The notes under the pieces were generated by a model. It made no database searches. It saw nothing but the letters and a program-made list of their open reading frames with translations, and was not told where the DNA came from. From JAGVSR01 sp963708775 (lineage in GTDB: Bacteria; Pseudomonadota; Alphaproteobacteria; Rhizobiales; Hyphomicrobiaceae), in assembly GCA_963708775.1 (NCBI GenBank), contig CAVPTI010000010.1, positions 440,875 to 504,874 on the forward strand: a stretch of DNA of 64,000 nucleotides. The letters run 5' to 3'. This document shows positions 1 to 9,548 of this stretch, piece by piece. A program made the translations under genes and the position numbers. Numbering within the stretch: position 1 is the first letter of the stretch; every line of letters begins with the position of its first letter.

Positions 1-1
1 G

Positions 2-631
2 CTCTCGGGCGTCACAATGAACTTCCTGCTCGCTCTGTTCGGCGGCATGATGACGGCCTACCTCGTCTCGGGTGGCAACGCCTACTGGACGTTCTCTGGC
101 GGTCTAACGGGCCTCATCTCGTCCAGTGCAGGCAACGACCTCTATCACCCGGCCGTCGCCCTCGCGATTGCCGCTGTCGGCACGGCGATGGCCTACAAGA
201 TGCACAACTGGGTCGAGAACAAGTTTAAGATCGACGACGCAGTCGGTGCGGTTGCTGTGCACGGCTATTGCGGCCTGTTCGGCGGCATCGTGGCCGGCTT
301 CGCACTCTGGGGCTATCCCGCCATCTACCCGTCTGCTGGCACGCTCGTCGCACTGTCGGAAGGTGCTGGCTGGTTCGGTACCAACGCGGAAGGCCTGCCC
401 ATCATTACGCCGATGGGCAACGCCATCGTCTCGCTCATCTTCTGCATCGGCTTCGGCTTCATCCCCGGCTACATCCTGGGCGGGATCCTGAAGGCCGTTG
501 GTCTCCTGCGCGTCGATCCTCGCGTCGAACTCACGGGTCTCGATGGCGAAGTGTCGGCTTCCACTTACCCAAACATCTCGGGTTCGGAAGCAGCCTTCGA
601 AGCTCTGCAGCGCAAGGAAAGCAAGATCTAA
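2..631 (+). CDS. Ammonium transporter (Amt family), C-terminal part, cut by window edge
   Basis: The reading frame is open to the left edge (residues LSGVT precede the first Met at 17), so the gene starts outside the window. The 209 visible residues hold the last membrane helices of an Amt/Rh channel, including the AVGAVAVHGYCGLFGG stretch that carries one of the twin pore histidines. The cytoplasmic tail ends in RKESKI. Amt proteins conduct ammonium or methylammonium through the inner membrane. Its place before methylated-amine oxidation genes suggests uptake or recapture of ammonium or methylamine (inference). A 30-bp gap separates it from the small membrane gene at 662, so the two are probably cotranscribed. 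Confidence 0.93.
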   Translation, partial: LSGVTMNFLLALFGGMMTAYLVSGGNAYWTFSGGLTGLISSSAGNDLYHPAVALAIAAVGTAMAYKMHNWVENKFKIDDAVGAVAVHGYCGLFGGIVAGFALWGYPAIYPSAGTLVALSEGAGWFGTNAEGLPIITPMGNAIVSLIFCIGFGFIPGYILGGILKAVGLLRVDPRVELTGLDGEVSASTYPNISGSEAAFEALQRKESKI

Positions 632-661
632 ACTCTCTCAGGCAACAATAGGAGAAACACC

Positions 662-853
662 ATGAACACTGGTGTCACCAGCCTCGCGAAGATCCCGGAA
701 CTCACCGCGGTCTATCCGTTCCACGGCGCTGAATACATCTTCTCGGGCTTCATCGCCGCCTTCTTCGTCTACTTCATCTTCCATCAGCTCGTGATGGAGG
801 CGAAGCACCATAAGCACATCATCGGTTCGTTCACCGCGAGCCCGGCCGAATAA
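662..853 (+). CDS. Small single-helix membrane protein downstream of Amt, function unknown
   Basis: This 63-residue protein has a soluble N-terminus, one hydrophobic segment at about residues 25-43 (YIFSGFIAAFFVYFIFHQL), and a His/Lys-rich juxtamembrane stretch (MEAKHHKHIIGSF). The start is supported by an AGGAGA ribosome site 8 bases upstream. It lies 30 bp after the Amt gene, and a strong terminator follows it, so the two genes appear to form one transcript. I do not recognise a family. A role as an Amt partner or regulator is conceivable from position only. Confidence 0.75.
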   Translation: MNTGVTSLAKIPELTAVYPFHGAEYIFSGFIAAFFVYFIFHQLVMEAKHHKHIIGSFTASPAE

Positions 854-916
854 GCCGCCGACGATGTTCCGCACCTGCCGGGGAGAGGCACCCCAGCCGG
901 CGGGCGCGACAAGCGG

Positions 917-954
917 GGCCTCGGGAGCGGACGCCCGAGGCCTCGTCTTTTTTT
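917..954 (+). terminator. Rho-independent terminator after the Amt / small membrane protein unit
   Basis: A perfect 9-bp stem (GGCCTCGGG with CCCGAGGCC) with an 8-base loop is followed by a run of seven T. It separates the Amt unit from the permease and amine-oxidation genes. Confidence 0.9.
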
Positions 955-1089
955 GCCTGTGACTACAATGTTGACTTCTCGACGTATTATTTCCTGGCAA
1001 GAAAAGTTTTTGACAACGTAGTTTCCCCATGCATCCTTTCGTCGCACGATTGGAGGGCAACTCCAACGCTGGGGCAGGGGGAGAACCAC

Positions 1090-2836
1090 ATGACAGTCAC
1101 GTCCTTGGAGAGGGCCGATGCCGGCGCTCGAGAGAATACGCTGCTGCGCACGATCGACTGGAAGGGCGCATTCTGGATTGCGAGCGGCGTTCCCGCCCTC
1201 GTTCTCATCTCGATTGGCGGCATGGGCGCCACGGCGGGAAAAGTCGCCTTTCTCGTCTGGTTCATTTCGGTAATTATGGGCTTTCTTCAGGCATTTAGTT
1301 ATGCCGAGATAGCCGGTCTCTTTCACAGTAAATCCGGCGGTGCTGCCGTTTATGGCGCGGCTGCCTGGCTGCGCTATAGCAAACTCATCGCGCCGCTTTC
1401 AGTCTGGTGTAACTGGTTTGCCTGGACCCCTGTGCTCTCGCTGGGCTGCGCAATCGCCGCTGGCTATATTCTGAATGCAATTGCACCCATTCCCACCTTC
1501 GGTCTCGAGAGTGCCGAAGTGCAGGCCTGGCTCAAAGACGCGGCCAATGCTGCCACCATCGCTGGAAAATCCGGTGAGGAAGCAGCCACGCTGGCGGCAG
1601 CCGCCCTCAGTGACGCGGCGACGCCATGGATCCGCTCCTTCAAGGTGCTTCAGTTTTCCTTTTTCGGTCTCGCCAACATCGAAGTCGGCGCCACATTCTT
1701 CATCGGCGCCATCCTCATGCTGGTCACGTTCGCAATCCAGCACCGCGGCGTCCTCGGCACCGCCCAGGTTCAGAAATACATCGGTCTCCTCGTCCTGATC
1801 CCGATGACGATCGTGGGCGTGGTTCCGTTCTTCAACGGCGGGATCAATTACGACAACTTCTCACCTATCGTTCCGCCCACCGGAGACTGGAGCAATCCCG
1901 GATGGACATATGTCCTCGGCGCCCTCTTCATTGCAGCCTGGTCAACGTACGCATTTGAAACCGCCGTCTGCTACACGCGAGAATTCAGAAAATCCGGCGA
2001 CTGATACCATCAAAGCCATTTTCTGGGCCGGCGTTGTTTCCGTCGCGCTCTACACCCTGGTTGCTGCATCTTTCCAGGGGCATTTGGGCCTTGAAGGCAT
2101 GACGGCGCCTGGCATCGTTGACGGAACGGGTGTCGCGGCGGCCATGGGTCAGATGGTCGGCGGCGGCAACGTCTACGTCACCCACCTGCTCGAAATGATG
2201 ATGATCCTGGCCCTGCTCCTCGCAATCATGATGGCGATGGCCGGGTCGTCGCGCACACTCTATCAAGGCTCCGTCGATGGCTGGCTGCCGAAGTATCTGA
2301 GCCACGTGAACGAACACGGTGCTCCCACGCGCGCCATGTGGACCGACCTCGTGTTCAACCTGGGGCTTTTGACGTTCGCGGCCTCCGACGCCACCGCCTA
2401 CTATCTAATCCTCGCGATCTCGAACGTCGGCTACATCATCTTTATTTTCTTGAACCTGCAGGCGACGTGGATCCATCGCATCGACAGTCCCGACATTCCC
2501 CGCCCCTATCGCGCACCCACGCTGCTCGTCGGATTCAATGCCCTGCTCGGCTTCGTCAACCTCGTCTTCATGGGCGCCGGCGCGAAGGTTTGGGGCAATC
2601 CGAACGTACTCTGGTACGGCCTTGGCTTCGCGGCGCTGATCATCCCTGTCTTTTTCTTCCGCCACTACATCCAGGACAAAGGGAAGTTCCCGGCTGAAAT
2701 GCTCACGGAATTGAATTTGCAAGGACAGGACTTGGGTGAGCGAAAAGCAGGCATATTGCCTTACATAACGCTCATTCTTGCGGCGATGGTCGTGGTGACA
2801 TCCCACTATTATTTCCAACTGCCTCCGCCTGCCTAA
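1090..2836 (+). pseudogene. APC-superfamily amino acid/amine permease, split by a one-base frameshift
   Basis: Two overlapping frames together form one permease of about 580 residues. The first runs from ATG 1090 and stops at 2004 after YTREFRKSGD. The second carries on as NPATDTIKAIFWAG and ends at 2836. Taking one A out of the AAAA run at 1989-1992 restores FRNPATDTIKAIF, which is the expected continuation of an APC transporter. About twelve hydrophobic helices are visible over the two parts. APC permeases are inner-membrane proton- or sodium-coupled amino acid or amine carriers. Placed ahead of the monooxygenase genes, it may import a methylated amine or related compound (inference). It is either a real pseudogene or, more likely, a consensus error, given the similar breaks elsewhere. 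Confidence 0.8.
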
Positions 2837-2866
2837 ATCAGAGCGGAAACATGGACATATTTGAGG

Positions 2867-2894
2867 TGGGCCGTGCGAAGAAATGCACGGCCCA
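2867..2894 (+). terminator. Hairpin after the permease gene
   Basis: A perfect 10-bp inverted repeat (TGGGCCGTGC and GCACGGCCCA) with an 8-base loop is followed by a weak TTATCAATT tail. It probably ends or attenuates the permease transcript before the dmmA gene. The lack of a long T run makes strong termination uncertain. Confidence 0.55.
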
Positions 2895-3090
2895 TTATCA
2901 ATTCGACCAGTGTGAAAATTGATGTGAAATGGTTGCGTCCCCATTCGTCTTTGCTATAGTGCTGAGAATAAAACTTCACTGGTGAGCAACGAGCGAGGGG
3001 GATAATGAGGCGCGCTGTTGGCTGCCTTTGGCTTTCGCCAGCCAATCCCGACCAGTATTCGCGTGAAATGCAACGTGCCGAGGGAGATCG

Positions 3091-3696
3091 ATGCTCACTC
3101 CGGGAATAATTAGCAGACCGGTGTACGGGGTGCTGCAGCCCGATCCGCGGGCCAAGCACAACTTACTGGTCGCGGAAGGCGAAGGAGCAGCCGCCATCCT
3201 CGAGCTAGCCGCGAAAGCGCCGCCTGACTTCTTTTCGAAGACGACCGTTCTCTACTGTGCCGCTGGCTCAGCCGGGAAAGGATACGAGAAGCAGCTCGAA
3301 GAGCTCAATCCCGACGCGCTCTGGGTCTTTCCCACTCCGGCAACCACGATGTTCCGCCTGAAAGGCGTGCTTCAAACCGCAAAGATGGGAACGCGGCTCT
3401 ATTTCACGGGCACCGAACCCTTCATGGGTCTCGCCCTGCGCGAAGCGCTCGAAGCCGGCATCGATCACAAGTCGATCTACACCGAGCATCGCGGCTCGGC
3501 GAAGCGGCGCGTCCAGTGCGTCCATTGCAAAGGTTTCACCGAAGACGTCACCACCAATCCCGCAACGTGCAGCCATTGCGGTCTGACGCTGCTCGTGCGC
3601 GACCACTATTCGCGCCGCCTCGGCGCTTTCCAAGGTGTCTGCATCGACGCCGAGGTTCCCGGCGAAGCACCCGCTCCCGAGGAGATCTTCAAATGA
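3091..3696 (+). CDS. dmmA: Dimethylamine monooxygenase small subunit, DmmA-like
   Basis: This 201-residue protein resembles the DmmA-type subunit of the bacterial dimethylamine monooxygenase (heme oxidative N-demethylase complex). The C-terminal third has a rubredoxin/zinc-ribbon-like set of cysteines (CVHCKGF at about 147-153, then CSHCGLTLLVRDHYS at about 166-180) that would bind a metal. The complex oxidatively demethylates dimethylamine to methylamine in the cytoplasm, using NAD(P)H and oxygen. ATG 3091 is preceded by GGGAG at good spacing. The stop overlaps the start of the reductase gene (ATGA at 3693), so the subunits are translationally coupled. Subunit letters vary between reports. 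I am sure of the complex and less sure of the letter. Confidence 0.82.
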   Translation: MLTPGIISRPVYGVLQPDPRAKHNLLVAEGEGAAAILELAAKAPPDFFSKTTVLYCAAGSAGKGYEKQLEELNPDALWVFPTPATTMFRLKGVLQTAKMGTRLYFTGTEPFMGLALREALEAGIDHKSIYTEHRGSAKRRVQCVHCKGFTEDVTTNPATCSHCGLTLLVRDHYSRRLGAFQGVCIDAEVPGEAPAPEEIFK

Positions 3697-4661
3697 CGGT
3701 GGAAGGCGAATTCCGCGTCCGCGTGGCCGAGTCGGAAAAAGTCGCGGAAGGCATCAAGCGCCTGCGCCTCGTTCCGGTCGGACGCACGTCGCTTCCGGTC
3801 TTTTCGGGCGGCGCCCACACCGTGCTGACGATGCACGACAAGGATCGCGTGCTGCGCAATCCTTACTCTCTGATGGGCTCACCGTTCGATACCTCCAGTT
3901 ACCAGATCAGCGTTCTCAGAACTCCGGACAGTCGCGGTGGTTCGATTTTCGTCCATGAGAAGCTTGAGAAAGGCAGCGAACTTTCGATCACAGCGCCCGT
4001 GAACCTCTTTCCCGTCGATCGCCGCGCGCGCCGCCACCTTCTCATTGCCGGCGGCATCGGCATTACGCCCTTCATGGCGATGACCGAGCAACTCGAACGT
4101 GAAGAACTGCCTTTTGAATTACATTACTGCATGCGCTCCAAATCGGTCGGCGCCTATTGGAATACGCTGTCTGAACTCTACGGCCGCCGCGTCCACACCT
4201 ACTTCGACGATCTCCAGGAAAAGCTCCCCCTGGCGCGACTGCTCGAAAACCAACCGCTCGGCACGCACCTCTATGTCTGCGGCCCGTCAGGCATGATCGA
4301 CTGGGTCTTGAATGAAGCCCGCGATGCCGGCTGGCCCGAGGAAAACCTTCATTTCGAGCGCTTCGCCGCGCCGCCGATCGGAAAGCCTTTTACGGTCGAA
4401 CTCGCCAAGACGGGAGCAACGATCGACATCAAGCCGACGCAGAGTGTGCTCGAAGCCATTGAACAGGCAGGCTTCGAGCCATCCTTCCTGTGTCGAGGCG
4501 GGGCCTGCGGCCAGTGCGAGACGAATGTTGTCTCCTGCACCGGCGCCATCGAGCACAACGACCACTTCCTCACAGACGCGGAAAAAGCGTCCGGCAAAAA
4601 GATTATGATTTGCGTGTCGCGGCTTCAGACGGCGGGGGGCCGTCTGGTGCTCGACCTCTAG
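3693..4661 (+). CDS. Flavin / 2Fe-2S reductase subunit of dimethylamine monooxygenase (PDR/VanB type)
   Basis: This 322-residue protein has the phthalate dioxygenase reductase layout. It has an FMN-binding barrel with RNPYSL at about residue 52-57, an NAD(P)H domain with GGIGITPFM at about 115-123 and YVCGPSGM at about 195, and a C-terminal plant-type [2Fe-2S] domain with CRGGACGQC near residue 268-276 and a later Cys. It would pass electrons from NAD(P)H to the heme subunit encoded next. The start overlaps the dmmA stop by 4 bases. The gene is complete and has the usual family length. Confidence 0.85.
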   Translation: MTVEGEFRVRVAESEKVAEGIKRLRLVPVGRTSLPVFSGGAHTVLTMHDKDRVLRNPYSLMGSPFDTSSYQISVLRTPDSRGGSIFVHEKLEKGSELSITAPVNLFPVDRRARRHLLIAGGIGITPFMAMTEQLEREELPFELHYCMRSKSVGAYWNTLSELYGRRVHTYFDDLQEKLPLARLLENQPLGTHLYVCGPSGMIDWVLNEARDAGWPEENLHFERFAAPPIGKPFTVELAKTGATIDIKPTQSVLEAIEQAGFEPSFLCRGGACGQCETNVVSCTGAIEHNDHFLTDAEKASGKKIMICVSRLQTAGGRLVLDL

Positions 4662-4680
4662 CTGCAGGAGCTCGATCGGC

Positions 4681-5721
4681 ATGGGCCTGGTCTTCAAGAA
4701 CGAGACGTTCCGCGACGACTTCACATTCTCCAACAGCCCGGAAGCGATCCGGCGATTTCCATTTCCCTTCGCCGAAGACCGTTACATGTACACGGTCAAT
4801 ATCGAGCCCCACGTTCCAGGCCCGAAAGGCTCCGTCTACGAATTCCCCATCGACATCGATGAGCACTACCTCTCCGACATGCGCGACCGGGCGCTCGTCC
4901 TGAAAGAAGATCCGCTGCGCTGCCAATCCCTGCCGCACATGCTGACGGCGGAATGGGACCTGCTCGAACTCCTGATGACGTCGATGTCGCGCGACTATCC
5001 CGAGCACTTCTCGCTCACCCGCGACGGCGACAACTGGCACTGGATCAATCGCCCCATGGGAATCGACCAGCAGTTCGTCTTCGGCGACATCGCGACACTC
5101 CCCTACCGCCCGATGGAATACATCACCCGCCAATGCCAGGGTGATTTCTGCCTCCTCGACCAGCGCGACGGCGACCTCTGGATGGATGCGGGGATCGTGT
5201 CCTCTCAGGCCGACTGGTCACTCGATTTCGACGTCGGCATGAGCTTCAAGGAATGGCACGCGCCCGTTCCGATGGCGCACGAGATCGGCGTCTTCGACCG
5301 CGCGCTCAAGTTTCTCCTCAATCTGCAGCTGGGCAAGCCCGTGCGTCGTCTCAACTGGACGATGACGATCAACCCGCGCCTCGATACGAGCCCCGAAAAT
5401 TATCACAAGTGGGGCACCGACCGCACGACGGTGACGCCCGAGAATGTCGGCGACAAAGTTCACCTGCGCGTCGAACTGCAAGGTCTGTGGCGGCTGCCGC
5501 GCTCGAACGCGATCGTCTTTTCGATCCGCGCTTACCTCATCAAGATGAACGAACTCGTCACGGTCCCGAAGTGGGGCCGTCGCCTGCATCGCGTTCTGAA
5601 AACACTCCCCGAACCGATCGCCGACTACAAAGGGACGACACGCTACCGCCAGACCACCATCGACTGGCTAGCGAAGTACGACGACGGCGCTCCCACCTCC
5701 AAGGGATGCTGGCCCGACTGA
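4681..5721 (+). CDS. Heme-dependent oxidative N-demethylase alpha subunit (DUF3445), dimethylamine monooxygenase
   Basis: This 346-residue DUF3445/HODM-alpha protein is the catalytic heme subunit that demethylates dimethylamine. Structural work on the Pseudomonas mendocina enzyme showed a PAS-like heme fold for this family. Family-typical segments seen here are HWINRPMGIDQQF at about 120, LDFDVGMSFKEWHAPVP at about 182, and the C-terminal RVELQGLWRLPRSNAIVFSI block at about 263. The gene lies 19 bp after the reductase and 60 bp before tmm. It is intact. With its two upstream partners it would release formaldehyde or a folate-bound C1 unit. Confidence 0.85.
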   Translation: MGLVFKNETFRDDFTFSNSPEAIRRFPFPFAEDRYMYTVNIEPHVPGPKGSVYEFPIDIDEHYLSDMRDRALVLKEDPLRCQSLPHMLTAEWDLLELLMTSMSRDYPEHFSLTRDGDNWHWINRPMGIDQQFVFGDIATLPYRPMEYITRQCQGDFCLLDQRDGDLWMDAGIVSSQADWSLDFDVGMSFKEWHAPVPMAHEIGVFDRALKFLLNLQLGKPVRRLNWTMTINPRLDTSPENYHKWGTDRTTVTPENVGDKVHLRVELQGLWRLPRSNAIVFSIRAYLIKMNELVTVPKWGRRLHRVLKTLPEPIADYKGTTRYRQTTIDWLAKYDDGAPTSKGCWPD

Positions 5722-5781
5722 CCGGCCTCTTCCCAAACCGCAACTGCCAGCCTCCATTCGGACGAGAAGGACATTGCAAGC

Positions 5782-7149
5782 ATGAAACAGCGTATTGCGA
5801 TCATCGGAGCGGGCCCGAGCGGTATGGCGGCTCTGCGGGCTTTCGAAAGCGCGCGTCAGAAGGGCGCTGAGATCCCCGAACTCGTCTGTTACGAAAAGCA
5901 GGAGGAGTGGGGCGGCATCTGGAACTACACGTGGCGCACAGGCACCGATGAATACGGCGAGCCGGTTCACGGCAGCATGTATCGCTATCTGTGGTCGAAC
6001 GGCCCCAAGGAATGCCTCGAGTTCGCCGACTATTCTTTCGAAGAACACTTCGGCCGGCCGATCCCGTCCTATCCCCCGCGCGCCGTACTCCACGACTACA
6101 TCAAGGGCCGCGTCGAGAAGAGCGGCGTGCGCAAATACATGAAGTTCCGCACACCCGTGCGCAGCATCACCTGGAACGACAAGACGCAAAAGTTCACCGT
6201 CACTGTCAAAGACCTCAAGGACGATCAACTGTCATCGTCAGAGTTCGACTGGGTGATCAATGCCAGCGGTCACTTCTCGACACCCAACGTGCCGGAGTTC
6301 CCGGGGCTCGCCGCATTCCCCGGCCGCGTCATGCATTCACACGATTTCCGTTCAGCCGATGAATTCGCCGGCAAGAACGTGCTCTGTATCGGCGCCAGCT
6401 ACTCGTCTGAAGATATCGGCATCCAGTGCCACAAGTACGGTGCCAAGTCCGTCACCTTCAGCCACCGCACGCGGCCCATGGGCTTCAACTGGCCCGAAAG
6501 CATGTCGGAAGTGCCTCTTCTCGTGAAGGTCGAAGGCAAGACCGCCTACTTCAAGGACGGCACGTCCAAGGAAGTCGACGCCATCGTGCTGTGCACCGGC
6601 TACCTCCACCATTATCCGTATCTTGATGACAGCTTGCGCCTCAAGTCGCGCAACCGCCTCTATCCGCCGTCTCTCTACAAGGGCGTGTTCTGGTGGCCGA
6701 ACAACAAGTTCATCTACCTCGGCGCCCAGGACCAGTACTACACCTTCAATATGTTCGACGCGCAGGCTTGGTACGCCCGCGACGTCATCCTCGGCCGCGT
6801 CAAACTCCCGGGCTTCGAAGAGCAGGCCAAGGACATCAACGCCTGGATCCAGCGCGAAGAGGCGATCGCCGATGCCTTCGAAGCGATCGACTTCCAGACC
6901 GAATACGTGCGCGATCTCCTAGGCCCGACGGACTACCCGCGTCTCGACGTCGACATGGTCGCCCGCCTGTTCAAGGAGTGGGAGCACCACAAGATGGAGA
7001 ACATCCTCACCTATCGTGATCGGAGCTACCCCTCCACGCTGACCGGCAACGTCGCGCCGGTTCATCACACGCCGTGGATGCAGGCCCTCGACGACAGCAT
7101 GCAGGCGTTTCTGAACCAGCCCGATCCGGCGGCGGCGAAAGTCGCCTGA
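5782..7149 (+). CDS. tmm: Trimethylamine monooxygenase (flavin-containing monooxygenase)
   Basis: This 455-residue class B flavoprotein monooxygenase oxidises trimethylamine to trimethylamine N-oxide with NADPH and oxygen. Visible are the FAD motif GAGPSG at residues 9-14, an FMO-type motif in FPGRVMHSHDFR at about 177-188, and the NADPH-binding stretch CIGASYSSEDIG at about 202-213. Length and overall sequence fit bacterial Tmm. It is followed 14 bp later by the TMAO demethylase gene, which uses its product. This direct pairing strongly supports the substrate assignment. Confidence 0.92.
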   Translation: MKQRIAIIGAGPSGMAALRAFESARQKGAEIPELVCYEKQEEWGGIWNYTWRTGTDEYGEPVHGSMYRYLWSNGPKECLEFADYSFEEHFGRPIPSYPPRAVLHDYIKGRVEKSGVRKYMKFRTPVRSITWNDKTQKFTVTVKDLKDDQLSSSEFDWVINASGHFSTPNVPEFPGLAAFPGRVMHSHDFRSADEFAGKNVLCIGASYSSEDIGIQCHKYGAKSVTFSHRTRPMGFNWPESMSEVPLLVKVEGKTAYFKDGTSKEVDAIVLCTGYLHHYPYLDDSLRLKSRNRLYPPSLYKGVFWWPNNKFIYLGAQDQYYTFNMFDAQAWYARDVILGRVKLPGFEEQAKDINAWIQREEAIADAFEAIDFQTEYVRDLLGPTDYPRLDVDMVARLFKEWEHHKMENILTYRDRSYPSTLTGNVAPVHHTPWMQALDDSMQAFLNQPDPAAAKVA

Positions 7150-7163
7150 CGGGATTGTGAACC

Positions 7164-9515
7164 ATGGCCCCGCCCGCGATCATCACGCCCTGGAACCCGG
7201 AAGTCATTCTTCCGGGCAAGCCGGCTCTCACGTCCGGCCAGGAGCGCTACACGGTCAGCGGCGGTGGCTCGGCCGTCTTTGCGCTCGATCGGGATGACCG
7301 CATCGACATCGTCCCGATCGAAGGCGGCCAACCGCTGGAGTTGCTCGCATTCAGCAAGAGCGGCAAGCCCGATCTCGGCGCGCTCGGTCTGAAGGGCAAA
7401 GCCGTACCGAATGGTTTGCATGCGATCCTCGCCTCTGACCGTGAAGACGCCGCCCGAGTCCGCTTCGGCCTCTTTCGCCGCGGCATCGACATCGGCCGCG
7501 CCAAAGCCGCGACGCTCTTCGATGAGCAAACCCCGCCCGGCGCAGTGCAGTCCCTCACCGCCGAGCGCCCAGTTATCCTCGTCATCGCCGCGCCCGCTTC
7601 GGCTGGCACCGTCTGGGACCAGACCTCCGCCACGGACACACTCGTTGTCATCACGCGCGCGAAAATGTTGTCGCCCGCGCTCCGCGAACCGCCGGAACCA
7701 CTCGCAGAACCGCGTCTCGACCTTCGCGTGAATGTCGCCTCGGCCGTCAACTTCGAGGTCTTCGAAGGCGAATACATCCAGATCGTCGATATCGCCGGCC
7801 GGCAGTGTTCCGATTTTCTTGCATTTGAGCGCCGAGCAGTCGACAAGGGCCGCCCCTTGCCGCTCGACTCTACGACCACGCGCACGATGTCTGGCCTCGC
7901 CTACCCCAAGCCCGGCCTTGCATCACGCTTCTACGACCGCGATCGCAACCCGCTCGTTGAAGTGGTGCAGGACACGGTCGGCCGCCACGACACGTTTGGG
8001 CTGGCCTGTACCGCGCGCACCTATGAAGACGCGGGCTACTTCGGCCACGCCAACTGCTCCGATAACCTTAACGTCACGATGGCGCCTTACGGCATCGACG
8101 GCCGCCGCGGCTGGCCGGCCATCAACTACTTCTACAACACCAACGTCGATCACCAGAACCAGATCTGGTTCGACGAACCCTGGTCGCGTCCCGGCGACTA
8201 CGTGCTGATGCGCGCGCTCTCCGATCTCGTCTGCGCCGCCACATCTTGCCCCGATGACATCGACCCCGCGAATGGCTGGCAGCTCACCGAAATCCAGGTG
8301 CGCGTCTATCCCAAGTCGGCCACGTTCAAGCGCGCGATTGGATACCGTATGACCCCCGATGCTCCGCTGCAGATGACCAAAGAAACCGGGTTCCATCCTC
8401 GCACATCCGAACTGACGCGCTCGTTCGGCGAATATCGCGGCTATTGGGTTCCCCACCGCTTTACCGCAGCTGGACCGGTCGAGGAATACTGGGCCTGCCG
8501 CGAGAAGGTCGTGATGATGGACCTCTCGCCGCTACGCAAACTCGAGATCATGGGTCCCGACGCGGAAAGCTTCCTGCAATCGGTTTTTCCCCGCGACATT
8601 CGCAAGCTCGCCGCCGGTCAGATCTTCTACACGGCCCTTTGCTACGAGCACGGCGGCATGATCGATGACGGCACGCTGTTTCGCCTGTGTCAGAACAACT
8701 TTCGCTGGATCGGAGGCGATGACGCCAGCCTCCTCTGGCTTCGCGAGCAGGCTGCCAAGAACGGCGCGCAGGTCCTTCTGAAATCAGCCACCAACGACAT
8801 TCACAATGTTGCAGTCCAAGGCCCGAAGTCGCGCGATACCCTGCGCCCACTTCTCTGGACCCCCGGCGGCCGTCCAACACTCGATGAACTCGGCGTCTTC
8901 CGGTTCACCATCGGCCGCATCGGCGGCTACGACGGCATCCCCGTCATCGTCTCCCGCACCGGCTACACCGGCGAACTCGGCTACGAAGTTTTCTGCCATC
9001 CCAAAGACGCTCCCGCTGTCTGGGATGCGATCATGCAGTCGGGCGAGGAACATGGCATTCGACCATTCGGCTTCGATGCGCTTGACATGGTCCGCATCGA
9101 AGCGGGGCTCGCGTTCGGCGGCTACGAGTTCGACAGCACCACCGATCCGTTCGAAGCTGGTATTGGCTTCACCGTACCGATAAAGAAGGAAGAGGATTAC
9201 ATCGGCAAAGCCGCTCTCGAACGCCGTCGCGCACATCCCGCCCGCAAACTTGTCGGCCTCGAAATCACCGGTAACGAACCCGCCTCGCACGGTGATAAAG
9301 TCTACGCCGGCCGCGCCGAGATCGGCGTCGTCACGAGCGGTATGCGCTCACCCAGTCTGAAAAAGACGATTGCTCTGGCTCGCGTCGACGTCGCCCATGC
9401 GGAACTAGGGAGCAAGCTGGCTGTCGGCAAACTCGATGGCCATATCAAGCGCCTGGACGCCACCGTCGTCCGCTTCCCCTTCTACGATCCGGAGAAAACG
9501 CGGGTCAGATCCTAA
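7164..9515 (+). CDS. tdm: Trimethylamine N-oxide demethylase (DUF1989 + GcvT fusion)
   Basis: This 783-residue two-domain enzyme splits TMAO to dimethylamine and formaldehyde. The N-terminal half (about 1-400) is DUF1989-like, where the known enzyme binds catalytic zinc. Cys-containing segments such as GRQCSDFLAF, FGHANCSDNLNV and LVCAATSCPDD are visible. The C-terminal half (about 410-783) is a GcvT-type tetrahydrofolate-binding domain (SRTGYTGELGYEVF, FYDPEKTRVRS) that captures the formaldehyde. The order tmm-tdm and the dimethylamine oxidase genes upstream make a continuous trimethylamine to methylamine route. Confidence 0.92.
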   Translation: MAPPAIITPWNPEVILPGKPALTSGQERYTVSGGGSAVFALDRDDRIDIVPIEGGQPLELLAFSKSGKPDLGALGLKGKAVPNGLHAILASDREDAARVRFGLFRRGIDIGRAKAATLFDEQTPPGAVQSLTAERPVILVIAAPASAGTVWDQTSATDTLVVITRAKMLSPALREPPEPLAEPRLDLRVNVASAVNFEVFEGEYIQIVDIAGRQCSDFLAFERRAVDKGRPLPLDSTTTRTMSGLAYPKPGLASRFYDRDRNPLVEVVQDTVGRHDTFGLACTARTYEDAGYFGHANCSDNLNVTMAPYGIDGRRGWPAINYFYNTNVDHQNQIWFDEPWSRPGDYVLMRALSDLVCAATSCPDDIDPANGWQLTEIQVRVYPKSATFKRAIGYRMTPDAPLQMTKETGFHPRTSELTRSFGEYRGYWVPHRFTAAGPVEEYWACREKVVMMDLSPLRKLEIMGPDAESFLQSVFPRDIRKLAAGQIFYTALCYEHGGMIDDGTLFRLCQNNFRWIGGDDASLLWLREQAAKNGAQVLLKSATNDIHNVAVQGPKSRDTLRPLLWTPGGRPTLDELGVFRFTIGRIGGYDGIPVIVSRTGYTGELGYEVFCHPKDAPAVWDAIMQSGEEHGIRPFGFDALDMVRIEAGLAFGGYEFDSTTDPFEAGIGFTVPIKKEEDYIGKAALERRRAHPARKLVGLEITGNEPASHGDKVYAGRAEIGVVTSGMRSPSLKKTIALARVDVAHAELGSKLAVGKLDGHIKRLDATVVRFPFYDPEKTRVRS

Positions 9516-9548
9516 AGCCCTAAAGTTGAACAAAGGGAGTTTGAAAAA

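Noticed and set aside
981..1020. Possible sigma-54 promoter before the permease (TGGCAAG followed by TTTTTGAC)
   Set aside because: The spacing and the -12 GC element do not match the sigma-54 consensus.
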